Positions 34,994-45,172 of a DNA stretch of 64,000 nt are shown in pieces. Position numbers and translations under genes: made by a program. Numbering within the stretch: position 1 is the first letter of the stretch; each line of letters starts with the position of its first letter. Source of the DNA: Cryptomeria japonica (lineage: Eukaryota; Streptophyta; Pinopsida; Cupressales; Cupressaceae). Where the stretch lies: assembly GCF_030272615.1 (NCBI RefSeq), contig NC_081412.1:671610852-671674851 (forward strand), read 5' to 3'. The notes under the pieces were generated by a model. It ran no database searches and was not told the origin of the DNA. It was given only the letters and a program-made list of their open reading frames with translations.

Positions 34994-35887
34994 TGTTGGG
35001 AAAAATGGTGTCTCAACCTTGCATTTATGCGAGGTTACTATTTATAGTAAGTTTTCATTTGAGCATGAAATGGTGCGAAACTCTCCCTGAAGCTTCTGGT
35101 TGGCTAGATAAGCATTCTGGTAAAGTTGCGTCGCAAGGTCACAGCTAGTTTTGAAGATATTAAATTTTTCGTCTTGGAGGGGTGAGATAAAATGTTTAAA
35201 CTTAATTTTGGGGGCTTTAGAGGCTCCAAAACACCCTGAAAAGTTGCCATAACCGGTGCAATGGGTTACGAGGTGATAGAGCACTTCGCGAGCTTTTTGG
35301 CGCTTCAAACGGTTCGTCAATCGGACACCCGGTTCTCAAGTTATGGCCTCCGGAAGTTTGTACTCCTGAAATAGGAAAAATAATTTGTATCAGATATATA
35401 AATGAGCTGTAAAAGGGAGCGACACGTGTTGATGTGTGCTTTAACATGTCATAGGGCATCTAGAAGGGAGATAAGGTCGGCTACACCTTATTGGGTGGTT
35501 TTAGCCCATGATTTTGTAATACCGTTTGACGGTTTCCTGTATTGTATCTCCTATTTATGAGGTGTGTGAGATAGAGGTTGTGTGAAAGAGTCTTATGGCT
35601 ATTGAGTTGCCTCTGAATCTCTGATTAGTGGTACTCCTGTGAAGAGCTTGCTCTGCAAGTATGTTGTAATCTATTTTTGATTGCTGAATAAAATATTGAG
35701 CTGCTTTTGGAGGGTGGGGTTTTTCTCCCGAAAGGGTTTTCCCCACGTAAATCATTGTGTTGTGGTATGATTGCTATTATATCTATTTCTATTGTCTGTA
35801 ACTGTTGTAATGATCTAAAAAAGTTTTGCATTACCCTCCTCTCAAGGTTAGTGTAGGAAGTTGTTTCCGCTACTTAACTTCCTTATA
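34994..35887 (+). mobile_element. Solo LTR inserted in E3
   Basis: This 894-bp block starts 'tgttgggaaaaatgg' and ends 'cttccttata' (TG...TA). It is flanked by an exact 5-bp duplication 'gaaat' (34989-34993 and 35888-35892). When it is skipped, the E3 protease frame continues directly into '...EVRHV' and 'TKGGLVVAKGVKVGTLYLCT'-like text, confirming the boundaries. Near the 3' end, 'cccgaaagggttttccccacg' (35,735-35,755) is a U5-type motif seen in plant Copia LTRs, which gives the plus orientation. No internal region remains, so it is a product of LTR-LTR recombination. There is no second copy in the window. Confidence 0.88.
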
Positions 35888-36720
35888 GAAATGACTTGTT
35901 GTAGGAGGTAAGACATGTCACTAAAGGTGGATTAGTAGTAGCTAAAGGCGTAAAGGTAGGCACATTGTATTTATGTACCAATAATACTTATTCGGCCTTA
36001 GCTGCTACAAAAAAATGTGTTGCAGGGACAACAACAATAGATGTTGCAAGGATAGATTCAAAATTGTGGCACCATAGATTTGGGCACATGAGTGAGAAAG
36101 GGATGAAAACCCTTCACTCTAAAAATTTGTTGTGAGGATTGAAGCAGATTGATTTACAATTCTATGAAAACTGTGCTTATGGTAAAAAGAAAAGAGTCAT
36201 ATTTCTCAAGGTTGCGAAAGAGAAGAAGAGAGATAAATTAGAGCTTGTGAATTTAGATATATGGGAACCGACTCAGGTATCATCTCTTGGTGGCTCTTTT
36301 TATTATGTTATTTTTATAGATGATATAACTAGAAAAACATGGGTGTATTTGCTAAAATAGAAATCAGACATTTTTTGAAACTTTTATGAAATGGAAAGCT
36401 TTGGTTGAGAATGAGACAAGAAAAAAGTTGAAATATCTCAAATCTGATAATGGAGGTGAGTATTGCAACAAAGAATTTGAATATTACTATTTTGTCATTG
36501 GAATTCGAAGGCAGAATATTGTTGTAGGAACCCCACAAGAAAATGGTGTGTGGGAGAGAATGAATATGTCAATCATGGAGCGTGCAAGGAGCATGAGATT
36601 GCATGTTGGACTGCCACTAATTTTAGGTAGACACTATACATACTATTATTTACTTGGTAAATAAAGGATCTCAAAATCCTTTGGATGGTGGCATTCTAGA
36701 GGAGGCATGGACTAGAAAAA
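35888..36720 (+). pseudogene. E3 pre-integrase and integrase
   Basis: Pre-integrase at about 36,050-36,200: 'LWHHRFGHMSEKGMKTLHSKNLL', 'ENCAYGKKKRVIF'. Integrase core: 'LELVNLDIWEPTQV' (first Asp), 'YVIFIDDITRKTWVYLLK', 'LKSDNGGEYCNKEF' (second Asp) and 'TPQENGVWERMN' (Glu). Stops at about 36,133 and 36,358 and frameshifts break it. A block between the protease end and 'VRHV' also seems deleted relative to related elements. Confidence 0.82.
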
Positions 36721-37960
36721 GGTAAACTATGCTTTTCTAAAAACCTTTGTTTGTGAAGCTTTTTTCCATGTTGATAAGGAAAATAGAACCAACCTTGACG
36801 ATAAATCTAAAAGATGCACCTTCATTGGATATGGAATGGATGACTTTGGTTATCAATTATGGGATTTTGAAATCAGAAAATAATTAGAATTAGAGATGTT
36901 ATATTTAATGAGAATATCATGGATACAGAACAAATGCATGAAAAGAAGCATGAATAGGTCAAAAGGGAATATGTGGTGCTGGATGAGATTCTTGAAAATA
37001 AAATACCATTGGTACCTGTGTGCTCAGCAATAACAAAATATCTCACAAACTCTTGTAAGTATTAGATGTTTTATGAGGTTAAGTAGACCTTCTAAAAGAT
37101 TCTCTCCTTCTTTGTAATCTATTTTATTAACTGATTCAGGTGAACCAGAAGGATATGAAGAAGCAATGCAAGTGGATTCCAAACAACAATGGTAGCTAGG
37201 CATGAAAGAAGAAATGGATTCCTTGATGAAGAATTAGACTTGGGACTTAGTTCTATTACCTATAGGAAAAAGAGCCTTGGCTAATAAATGGGTTTACAGA
37301 CTAAAGGAGGAGGATGGAGGACAAAATTTAAGATATAAGGCCGAAATCATGGTTAAAGATTTATCACAGAAAAAGGGTATAGATTTTGATGAAATATTTT
37401 CTCCAATTGTAAAAGTGACTTCAATTAGAATTGTTCTAAGTCTTGTAAAAGCTAGATGTTAAAACAACTTTTCTCCATGGGGATTTGGAGGAGGAAATCT
37501 GCATGCAACAACCATAGGGATATGAGGTCAAAGGTAAGGAGGAGTTAGTGTGTAGGTTGAAGAAGAGTTTTAATGGCCTAAAGTAAGCACCCCGATAATG
37601 GTATTTGAAATTTGATAGTTTCATGGCTGAACAAGGTTACCAAAGATGTTATTCTGATCATTGTGTTTATTTTAAGAGATTGGATAGTGATAGTTATATT
37701 ATTATGTTACTTTATGTTGATGACATGGTTGTTGTTGGGTCTAACATGTAGCATATAAATGAACTTAAATTTTTTTTAGCAAAGTCATTTTCTATGAAGG
37801 ATTTTGGTGTAGCTAAGCAAATCCTTGGTATGAGGATTTCACGGGATAGGAAAATAAAACATTAACTTTTTCCCAAAATGAGTATATAAAGGTGTTGAAA
37901 AGGTTTAACATGCAGAATGCAAAAGTAGTTGGTACATATTTGGCTATTCATTTCAAATAG
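36721..37960 (+). pseudogene. E3 integrase C-terminus and reverse transcriptase
   Basis: The RT starts near 37,140 ('PEGYEEAMQVDSKQQW'), then 'TWDLV', 'ANKWVYRLKEEDGG' (37277), 'EIMVKDLSQKKGIDFDEIFSPIVKVTSIRIVLSL' and an intact 'YVDDMVVVG' near 37,708-37,735. Several stops occur, including after 'KARC' at 37,460. Confidence 0.82.
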
Positions 37961-38640
37961 ACTAAGGAGATATGTCCAAATATAGCAGAAGAGGTAAATA
38001 AAATGTCTGACATCTTGTATTCATCAGTTGTTGGCAGTCTGATGTATGCTATGATAAGCACACAACCATATATTGCACATGCAGTGGGAGTTGTGATCAG
38101 GTTTATGAGCAATCCAAGAATGAAACGTTGGAATGTTGTCAAATGGATTCTCAGGTATTTGAGAGGTACTACTAGCAAGGCATTATGTTTCAAAGGATCA
38201 AATGCTACTCTACGATGATATGTTGACTCTGATCCGATAGGTGATATTGATACAAGGACGAGTACTATAGGGTATGTTTTTACTGTAGGGGTAACTATTG
38301 TTAGTCAGATTTCAAGATCGCAAAAGGTGGTTGTGGTTTCAACCACTAAAGTTGAGTATGTAGCTTCTACTGAAGCTAGCAAGGAGATGATTTAGTCACA
38401 ATGTTTTCTAGAGGAATTGGGCTAGATGTAGGAGGATAGCACATTGTATACTGATAGCTAGAGTTTCATTCATCTTGCAAAGAATTTTTCTCTTCATTCA
38501 AGGACAAAACACATTCATCTCATGTACCACTTCATACTATCTGTTTTGGAGGATCACTAGTTGTGGCTTGAGAAGATTCACACAAGTGACAATCCTACAG
38601 ATGTGTTCACCAAGGTAGTCCCATGAGAGAAATTGATTTC
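37961..38640 (+). pseudogene. E3 RNase H
   Basis: 38003-38218 reads 'YSSVVGSLMYAMISTQPYIAHAVGVVIRFMSNP' and 'VVKWILRYLRGTTSKALCF', the RT-RNase H connection. Downstream text includes 'VDSDPIGDIDTRTSTIGYVF', 'STTKVEYVASTEASKE' and 'HTSDNPTDVFTKVVP', with stops between. Confidence 0.82.
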
Positions 38641-38754
38641 CTCCTCAATTTCTATCAACATTCTTAATTGAACATCATGGAATTAAGGAGCAATCGAGTC
38701 TAAGAGTTATATCTAGTGGGAACTGCAAGTTCAATAGTGTCATACAAGACTAGT

Positions 38755-38808
38755 CTCTAAGTGGGAGATTGTTTGGTGTGGAGCCTGATCAGTCTCCAAG
38801 TGGGAGAT
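38755..38808 (+). other. Duplicated E3 polypurine tract
   Basis: 'agtctctaagtgggagattgtt' (about 38,752-38,773) is followed 37 bp later by 'agtctccaagtgggagattgtt' (from about 38,791), which abuts the 3' LTR. Only the second is in the position needed for plus-strand priming. Confidence 0.85.
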
Positions 38809-39196
38809 TGTTGATATGTGATGACTAGTCATGCAAGTATTGTACACTTGTTATATATCCTTACCAAACCTTGAGGAAATTTTTTCTGCCATTTTTGTTG
38901 GAAAAAAATGATATTAAAAAAAAAAAACCCTAAAATAATTGACTTTGAGTGTTGCCCTAAAAATTGCTTGTTATAAGCACTTAGAATGTAAAAGTTTATT
39001 GTAATGGTAATGTACTGATTTACTAGATAATAAGAAAATATTGGATGACTGTGTTCTATGGATGTAGCCCATCTTGGGTGAACCATGTTAAATCTTTGTG
39101 TTATCTGTGTTGTGCATTTTTCTTCATCTTTTTTGTTTGTATCTATGTATATAATTGTTAATTTGTATTTTCTTAGAATCTGCCTAAATCCTAATA
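38809..39196 (+). repeat. E3 3' LTR
   Basis: Partner of 33507-33901. It begins 'tgttgatatgtg', contains a 12-A run near 38,917 and ends 'aatcctaata' (terminal CA changed to TA). Confidence 0.88.
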
Positions 39197-39560
39197 GGAT
39201 CCCCCTATGGAGTCCCTTGAATTCCCACTAAAAGGCCCTTTTCTTCTTTCGGGTTTGTGGGTGTTTATGGTCCTTAGATGAAGGACAAAAATATGACTAA
39301 TGTTGGGAGAGATTTAAAGGTTGGTAGCAAGTCTACCAAGGAAATTCGGTAGTCAAAAGAAGACAATAATGTTGCTAAAGGATTTCTAAGTACTTTGGAG
39401 CAGTGTTTCTCCTAACTTTTTTGTAAATGAAGATCCTTTCTTGAAATTTTAGGGAACTTAATGGTTCCCATAAATAAATATTGGTGAAGAACTTGATGAA
39501 GGATTTGAAACTAGGTATTTTACTTCTTTAATAAACTAAAATAAGCTTGGATTCTTATTT
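39197..39560 (+). pseudogene. LINE ORF1 tail and ORF1-ORF2 junction
   Basis: It continues the LINE after E3. Short open pieces ('FSSFGFVGVYGP', 'MKDKNMTNVGRDLKVGSKSTKEIR') fit a low-complexity ORF1 C-terminus. No firm domain is present, and the assignment is by position. Confidence 0.45.
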
Positions 39561-40260
39561 CAAGGTCTATATTTTCTTTAGCCATTCTCTATTGGTTGTG
39601 CTTTTGACGTGGATGCAACACCGATGGTTTCGCAGTTTAATGGAAACCCCATTTTCTTGAGGGGCCCTTAATTTTCCAAGATAAATGTTTTCAGTCTATC
39701 AATTTTGTCAATAAGTTGACTCAAGTAAAGTGGAATCTTACTAATGTTTATGCCCCAAAATAATGTAGTTGTTAGAAGATCCCTTTCGGAATCTCTTATC
39801 TCCCATGGGTACCCCTTCCTTGATTATCATTGGATTTTGATGGGTGACTTCAATTCTCTGGTGTTCTCCTAAGGGGAATTTGGTGGAGTCCCAAACTTTT
39901 TGGACAACATGTAAAACTTTCTTGAGTTTCTGACAAGGGTGAGCTTTAACAATCTTGAACATGAAGGTAGAAATTATACTTGGTATAATCTTCTCTTTGC
40001 AAATAATCTCATTCAGGTGAGGTTGGATATGTGTGTGATCTCTTCTTCATTGGATATTTCAAGGATCTGCCATCTTTCCTCTTTAATCTGATTTAGCTCT
40101 GATCGTTACCTAATTATTTTGTGGTGGGACTCGAATGGTTCTAATATTAGGTTCCATTTCTTCTTTGAGATCATGTGGTCACACTTTATTGAATTTAAAA
40201 ATTTTATGACCCAATGGTGGAACATTCAAGCCTAAGGTACACTGCTATGTTTAAATTTTC
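39560..40260 (+). pseudogene. LINE ORF2 endonuclease (APE-type)
   Basis: In broken frames: 'LTNVYAPK' (39,738-39,761), 'LMGDFNSLVFS' (39,837-39,870), 'FNNLEHEGRNYTWYN' (39,946-39,990), 'LIQVRLDMCVIS' and 'SDRYLIILWW' (about 40,096-40,125). These are the successive LINE endonuclease motifs. The terminal S-D-H has become S-D-R, losing the catalytic His. The family enzyme nicks target DNA for target-primed reverse transcription. Confidence 0.8.
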
Positions 40261-41640
40261 TCGCAAGATAATTCTCCTCAAAAACAACTTGTGTTCCTGG
40301 AGTAAGGTGTCATTTGGAAACATTTTTGAGTAAAGCACAGACTTGAAGGTCTAGGTAAATTAGATTTAAAAAGAGATTGAGGATCTCAATGCCTCCCTAG
40401 ATGAATTGGACAAAGATAAATTCATTCTTATGGATCTTCACAACCTGCTTGTCAAAGAAAAAATTATGTTGGAAACAAAGGTTAAGGGTGCAAAGGATCA
40501 AGGAGGGTGATAATAACTCTAAATTTTTCCATGAATTGATAAGCTGACATATGAAGAGGAATAGAATTTGGGCATTATATAATGCTAATGATTTTCTTCT
40601 CTCCAATTTTGAGGATATTAATTGGGAAGTGACCTCACATTTCAACTCCTTAGTCAATCCCCAATCGATCCAAGACCCAATTATCTTAAAAAATTTAGAA
40701 ATATTAGTTTAGGGTATTCCCACCATTATTAATAAGGAGGACCTATGTTTTCTAGAAAGGAGAGCTTTTGATGAAGATGTGAATAAGAATAGTTTTTCCC
40801 TTGGTCCTTTCAATCTCTTGGTCCTGATGGCTTGCCCCCACTCTTATTTTAGGAATACATGGCTATTATGGGTCAGGATGTTATTCTTGCAACAAGGTAT
40901 TTTTTTGTCCTTATCAAGTGGCCTCAGGCAGAGTAGTCTACTTTCTCCGTATATGTTAATTTTGATGGCAAATGTTCTCTATCACAATATTCGCAAGATA
41001 ATTCTTTAAGGTAATCTCAAAGGTATTAATCCCTCCTCTGATTCCCATGTCATTTCTCACCAACTATTTGTTGATGATAATATTTTACTAGGGGAAGCCT
41101 TGGTGGTGGAGGCTAGAGGATGGTTTTCTTTACTCTCTAACTATGTTAGAGCTTCAAGGAAAAAAATCAATCTAGATAAAAGTTTCTTATTTTTCATGAA
41201 TGTACCAAATCAAATTCAACTCCGCATTACCAAAATTTTGAATTGTAAAACTAGTTGCCTTCCATTTTCTTACTTAGGTCTTCTTTTAACTACTGGGAAG
41301 GCACCAAACTCGGTCTAGTTTGGCCTTCTTAAAAGAATTAAAAGAAAATTGGTAGAATCAAAAGGTGCTCTTCTCAATAATGTGAGCAAGATTCAGCTTC
41401 TAAAGGCTTCCCTTCAAAGCTCTATTGTTTATATCTCTCTATTCCACGTACTAATGTCTTGGACTAAGAAACTGGACCAAATCCAGAGAAGATTCTTATT
41501 GTCAAGAGTTGAACAAAAGAATAGAATGTCTCTCATTGATTTGGAAAAGGTGTGTCTTAATAAGAGCTCTACCGACCTTAGTATTCATGAATCTCGCTCC
41601 TTGAACACTATCCTCATAACTAAAATCAGATAGAGGTTGT
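40261..41640 (+). pseudogene. LINE ORF2 reverse transcriptase with internal deletion
   Basis: The spacer helix region (40,300-40,690) leads to 'SLGPFNLLVLMACPHSYF' (shifted 'DGLPP') near 40,800, and almost at once to 'SSGLRQSSLLSPYMLILMANVLYHNI' (40,910-40,990), 'QLFVDDNILLGEA' (F-V-D-D at about 41,070) and 'RASRKKINLDKSFLFF' with 'LPFSYLGLLLTTGK' (41,150-41,300). The segment between about 40,880 and 40,900 joins parts that in L1-type RTs lie well over 100 residues apart, so the early palm motifs including the first catalytic Asp appear deleted. Maturation-like text ('VESKGALLNNVSKIQLLKASLQSSIVYI') continues to 41,640. Confidence 0.82.
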
Positions 41641-42420
41641 TTTCTAAAGCGAGTGACTAGTCTTCTATCATGAATCCCAAGTAATTTTACAAAAGGGACA
41701 ATTACTCTTTTTTATCTTCTTTGAATCTTCTAAAGGGATTACATATCTGGAACAATTTATTAAAACTAATGATATATTTTTGCAAGGTGTTTTGTGGAAA
41801 ATTGGTAATGGTAGAAGAGTGAGATTCTAGAAGGACCCTTGGGCTTCTTCTGTCCTATTAGAGTTTCATCCAATCTACTCTATTATCAAGGATATTTTGA
41901 TGGCTAGATTTGGTGTCCTAGTGTGTGATTATTGGATTCCTAGATCTTCCCCACCCCACTGGAATTTGGATATGACTGACTTCGACTCTTTGTAGAGAAC
42001 TATGGCTTTAGAGCTCCTAAATATTATCAATAATGGCATTTTTCTAAGAATGGAAAATGGTGATAAACTAGCTTGGGCAACTTTTGTAGAATGGAAAATG
42101 GTGGATCAAGTTTTAAACTAGCTTTTCCTCTGCCCCACCTTTCAAATTTAACTTGTCCATCCTATGGAAAATTAGTATGATCCCCAAAGTGTGTTTGTTT
42201 TGGTGGAATCCATGTCATGGCTGAATCCTCAGTATTGATAATCTAAGAAAACATGACTTCCAAATTGTTAATTATAGATGTGTTTTGTGTGAGTACTTAG
42301 AAATCATTAATCACATCATGTTTCACTATGTTTTCTCTTGGATTATCAAAAAAAGGATTGTCAATATCTTTCATAGTAACTAGATTTGACTTAAAGAGTT
42401 GGTGGATTATGTTTACATTG
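41641..42420 (+). pseudogene. LINE ORF2 C-terminal region with zf-RVT
   Basis: Text such as 'FLQGVLWKIGNGRRVRF' and 'KDPWASSVLL' (41,780-41,850) and 'KFNLSILWKISMIPKVCLFWWNPCHG' to 'CVLCEYLEIINHIMFHYVFSW' (42,150-42,350) match the plant LINE C-terminus, ending in the zf-RVT Cys-His cluster (C-x2-C...H-x4-H). Stops occur throughout. Confidence 0.78.
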
Positions 42421-43201
42421 GGTGGCCCCCTTAAATCACCCCCTTACTAAAGAGATTTGGTTTCAAGATTCTTCAAGTCGATATGGTTCTTGTGGAAAGA
42501 AAGGAATAAGAAAGTTTTCACGAACAAGAAGTGTTGCTGGGAGGTGCTTGTCACTACCAATATCTCCAATGTCAAGGAAAATCTATGCAACTTCATTAAA
42601 GATACACACTCTACCCCCCTCCAATTTGGATTGGAAAATTGTCAATTCTTGGGACTTAATTGAAAGTGTGGCTAGATTCACAAGCTCGCCTATTAGATTC
42701 AAAAATTCAATCAAATAGCATCCCTCCATCCCCCAATTCTAGTTGGCTCAACTAAACTTTGACAACTCATCCCAAGCAAACCCAAGTCGGATGGGTGGGG
42801 ATGGTGTTGTTTATGACCATAGAGGCAATGTTGTTTTAGCTTAGGTGGCCAACTTAGGAATGCAAACCTAAAGCTTTGTAGAGATGAACACCATTTCTTA
42901 TCGACTAACTATCATTAATGAGAAAAAGTAGGATATAATTATTATCGAGGGTGACTCAAGAAACACTATCATTTTCCTTGAAATTGAAGCTACCCAATAT
43001 TGGAAATGTGAAGGTTTGGTGGAGAAATGTAGATGCTTGATTTGTGGTTTTAGCAACATTGGCTCAAACCACATGAGGAGAGAAGGTAATAAGGTTGCGG
43101 AAATGTCAGCATCCTTAGGTCCATTTTTTGAGAATTTAAAATTTTGGATGAATCCTCATGATCTTTGGATTTGGTTTGAAAAAGGATCTACAAGGATATA
43201 A
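42421..43201 (+). pseudogene. LINE ORF2 RNase H
   Basis: At 42,770-43,200, with frame changes, the text reads 'GDGVVYDHRGNVVLA', 'FVEMNTISYRLTI', 'IIIIEGDSRNTIIFLEIEATQYWKC' and 'CGFSNIGSNHMRREGNKVAEMSASLGPFF', which is the plant-LINE RNase H with its D...E...D and final H-x3-R-x-G-N-x-V-A block. The piece 42,422-42,718 is the linker after zf-RVT. Confidence 0.78.
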
Positions 43202-43429
43202 AATTTAATGATGGGATATAATTTTAAAATTATATTTTACATTCAACCAAGCCTTATGGTAAGTCACTTGTTTCTAGCTCAACAAATGTCCTATTTGAAA
43301 AGAAGTCACACTTCTCATAAGTTCTATGGTACCCAAATTATTGGTTTTGATTTTTCCTACTTGGTTTCTGTTATGAAGCTCACAATGGTGGATATTGTTG
43401 TGACTTAATCCATATTGAACTCAATACCT
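43202..43429 (+). other. Non-coding stretch after LINE RNase H
   Basis: No domain recognised. It probably is LINE 3' sequence. Confidence 0.4.
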
Positions 43430-44760
43430 ATGATGAATTCAGGTGCAAGCCAAAGCTTTGGTAGAAAGTGATCAAGGGGAATTTAGATAGTTATATGGAA
43501 GACATACATGGTTTCAACTTAGTGCTTTCAAAGTGCATCATGGAGGCTTGCCAAAATGGTGAGTTGTAGGTTGGCAAGATAACCATTAAAGTCTTGTTGA
43601 AGTTAATTGTAACCATTACTAGGCTCCTATAGGACCACATTACTTTTCCCAAGAAGCCGAAGGGCTCATACAAGGAAGAATTCAAGAGATTCTTTAAGGA
43701 GGGAAAATGTTTCTCCAGATTGCAAAGTGGTTACAATAGAGAAGAGCTCCCTGGCAAATGGAAGGATGCAACCCTTCTTTTAATGAAATTCTTCACCTTC
43801 GATTGTTGTTACAAAATTTTAGATGTAGATCTTCTCCATGTTAAATCACTTGAGGTATGGTATTCACATGAACTTTTCTTATTGGGTCTACTCATCTTTT
43901 TCCCAATCTTTTGCTAAATTTAGGTCCAAGAACTACCTACCTCTTTATAAGGGTTTAATCTTTAGGCTTTAAAGTTTTCATCTTGCTTTAATCCCTTCAT
44001 TTTGATCCCCTTCTAACCACACTATTCCCCTGCCATAGCCAAATTTGGGAATTGAAATATTTGGGACCTCTATGACTAAAACATCCTCGACTATTGGCTC
44101 CTTTTTGAGCCCAAACTCATACCCACCCATTTTAACCCCAGCAAGAGGCGAAGAAAATAGTTCTTCTACCCCACCACCAAAAAAAGTGGAGGTGGTGGAG
44201 TCTAGTGAAGAGGAGGAGGTTGAGGAATATGATTCCTCATTTGGTTCTTAATCCGAGTGGTCTTCCATCACCTTTGAGAAAGTCGCCCCTTTTCCCTAGA
44301 ATCAGGAGACCTCTTACCCTTAGAAGCCACCAATTGAGGTTGCGACTACAAATATTAAACTAGAGGAGAATGTGGAGAGGTTGAAAATGATTATTAGATG
44401 GATCCTCTTGCAATTTGATGTGGCAATCAGGAAAAAAAATAGAGTGGAAGTGTTAGCTGAGGCGCTCGAGCAAGTGTGTATAAGTGGGTCATGGACTTCA
44501 AACATGAATGGGTTTGAGAAGTAGCAAGTGACATGGTTGGGAAGCTGGAGAATTGATAGAAAATAGAGGGCCGATTGATTGAGCTATATGAGAAGGTGAC
44601 ATGACAAAAAGAGAACAAGATAGTTCAAGAGTGAAAGAGAAATAGAAGCTTGTGTTGGGCAAGATCAAGGAAATGGATAAATGTAGTCCAGAAATGGTGT
44701 TGAAAAACTCTGCTTCCCTCAAAGCCATATAGGATGAGATTGATCGGAAGAGAGCCAATT
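43430..44760 (+). pseudogene. Unidentified decayed ORF region at the LINE 3' end
   Basis: Not recognised. Plus-strand frames read protein-like text unlike any retrotransposon domain I know. 43,470-43,917 gives 'SYMEDIHGFNLVLSKCIMEACQNGELQVGKITIKVLLK', 'FPKKPKGSYKEEFKRFFKEGKCFSRLQSGYNREELPGKWKDATLLLMKFFTF' in overlapping pieces. 44,045-44,251 gives a Ser/Pro-rich, then acidic segment ('VEVVESSEEEEVEEYDSS'). 44,330-44,760 is helical and charged ('LEENVERLKMIIRWILLQFDVAIRKKNRVEVLAEALEQV'). Stops and shifts interrupt it. It lies between the LINE RNase H and an apparent LINE 3' UTR, so it may be an extra or captured ORF, or a separate inserted gene fragment. Confidence 0.5.
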
Positions 44761-45172
44761 GGAAGTGTCATGTGTTGTCCCCTTTTACATCAATGGAGCC
44801 CCTTGCTTCCAGGATCAAGGACACCCCAGATTCTGGTACCCCTAGCTTTGTTAAATATTCAAACAAGAAAATTTCCTTTTTTGACTAAGTCTTTAATTTA
44901 TGTAAGCATTGGTAGAAAGGCAATGCCTCTACTCAACAGGCCATCTCTTTGTGACTTTGGTGGTTGGCTATTTTTTGTTGGATTTATTATGGTGTGTGTT
45001 GCGGGCTTTGTTTCTGGTTTAGTTAGTGGTTTTTTGTTGGTCTTGTTTTTGCTAGGTCTATTTTTTTTGTTTGGTGAACCCCTCTCATGCACCTTAGGTG
45101 GCACTACTATGCAGTTTTGTAAAAAAATATAATGGTACAGGTCTATCCCGCTTTTAATTAATCAAGACTTGA
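44761..45172 (+). other. Probable LINE 3' UTR / tail
   Basis: T/G-rich text ('ttttttgtttggtgaacccc', 'gttttgtaaaaaaatataatgg', 'ggtctatcccgcttttaatt') resembles the 3' tails of plant LINEs. There is no clean poly(A). It ends before a possible target-site copy at 45173. Confidence 0.45.

Larger units (their letters stand above)
33507..39196 (+). mobile_element. Copia element E3 (Tnt1/Tto1-like, plus strand)
   Basis: LTRs at 33507-33901 and 38809-39196 (about 390 bp) align well. A tRNA-Met primer site follows the 5' LTR ('gtatcagagtc', about 33905-33915), and a polypurine tract 'aagtgggagatt' precedes the 3' LTR. Internal order is gag, protease, integrase, RT, RNase H. No convincing target-site duplication is seen ('ataat' against 'ggatc'). 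A solo LTR (34994-35887) sits between protease and pre-integrase. There are many in-frame stops. The element lies within the LINE ORF1 tail. Confidence 0.88.
16497..45172 (+). mobile_element. Decayed plant LINE (L1-like), split by two nested Copia insertions
   Basis: Plus-strand LINE coding parts appear in order on either side of the insertions: ORF1 start 16531-17025, ORF1 DUF4283 and zinc knuckle 32591-33506, ORF1 tail 39197-39440, endonuclease, reverse transcriptase, zf-RVT and RNase H 39560-43200, and a probable 3' UTR ending near 45,170 ('gttttgtaaaaaaatataatgg...cttttaatt'). Removing E2 (17,026-32,585 plus one target-site copy) and E3 (33,507-39,196) leaves about 7.4 kb, somewhat long for a plant LINE. 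A possible 9-bp target-site duplication 'taattaaaa' flanks it (16488-16496, 45173-45181), but this is AT-rich and weak. The coding is full of stops, so the LINE is dead. Confidence 0.7.

Noticed and set aside
33502-39201. Target-site duplication for E3
   Set aside because: 'ataat' and 'ggatc' do not match; the boundaries rest on LTR alignment, primer site and polypurine tract only.
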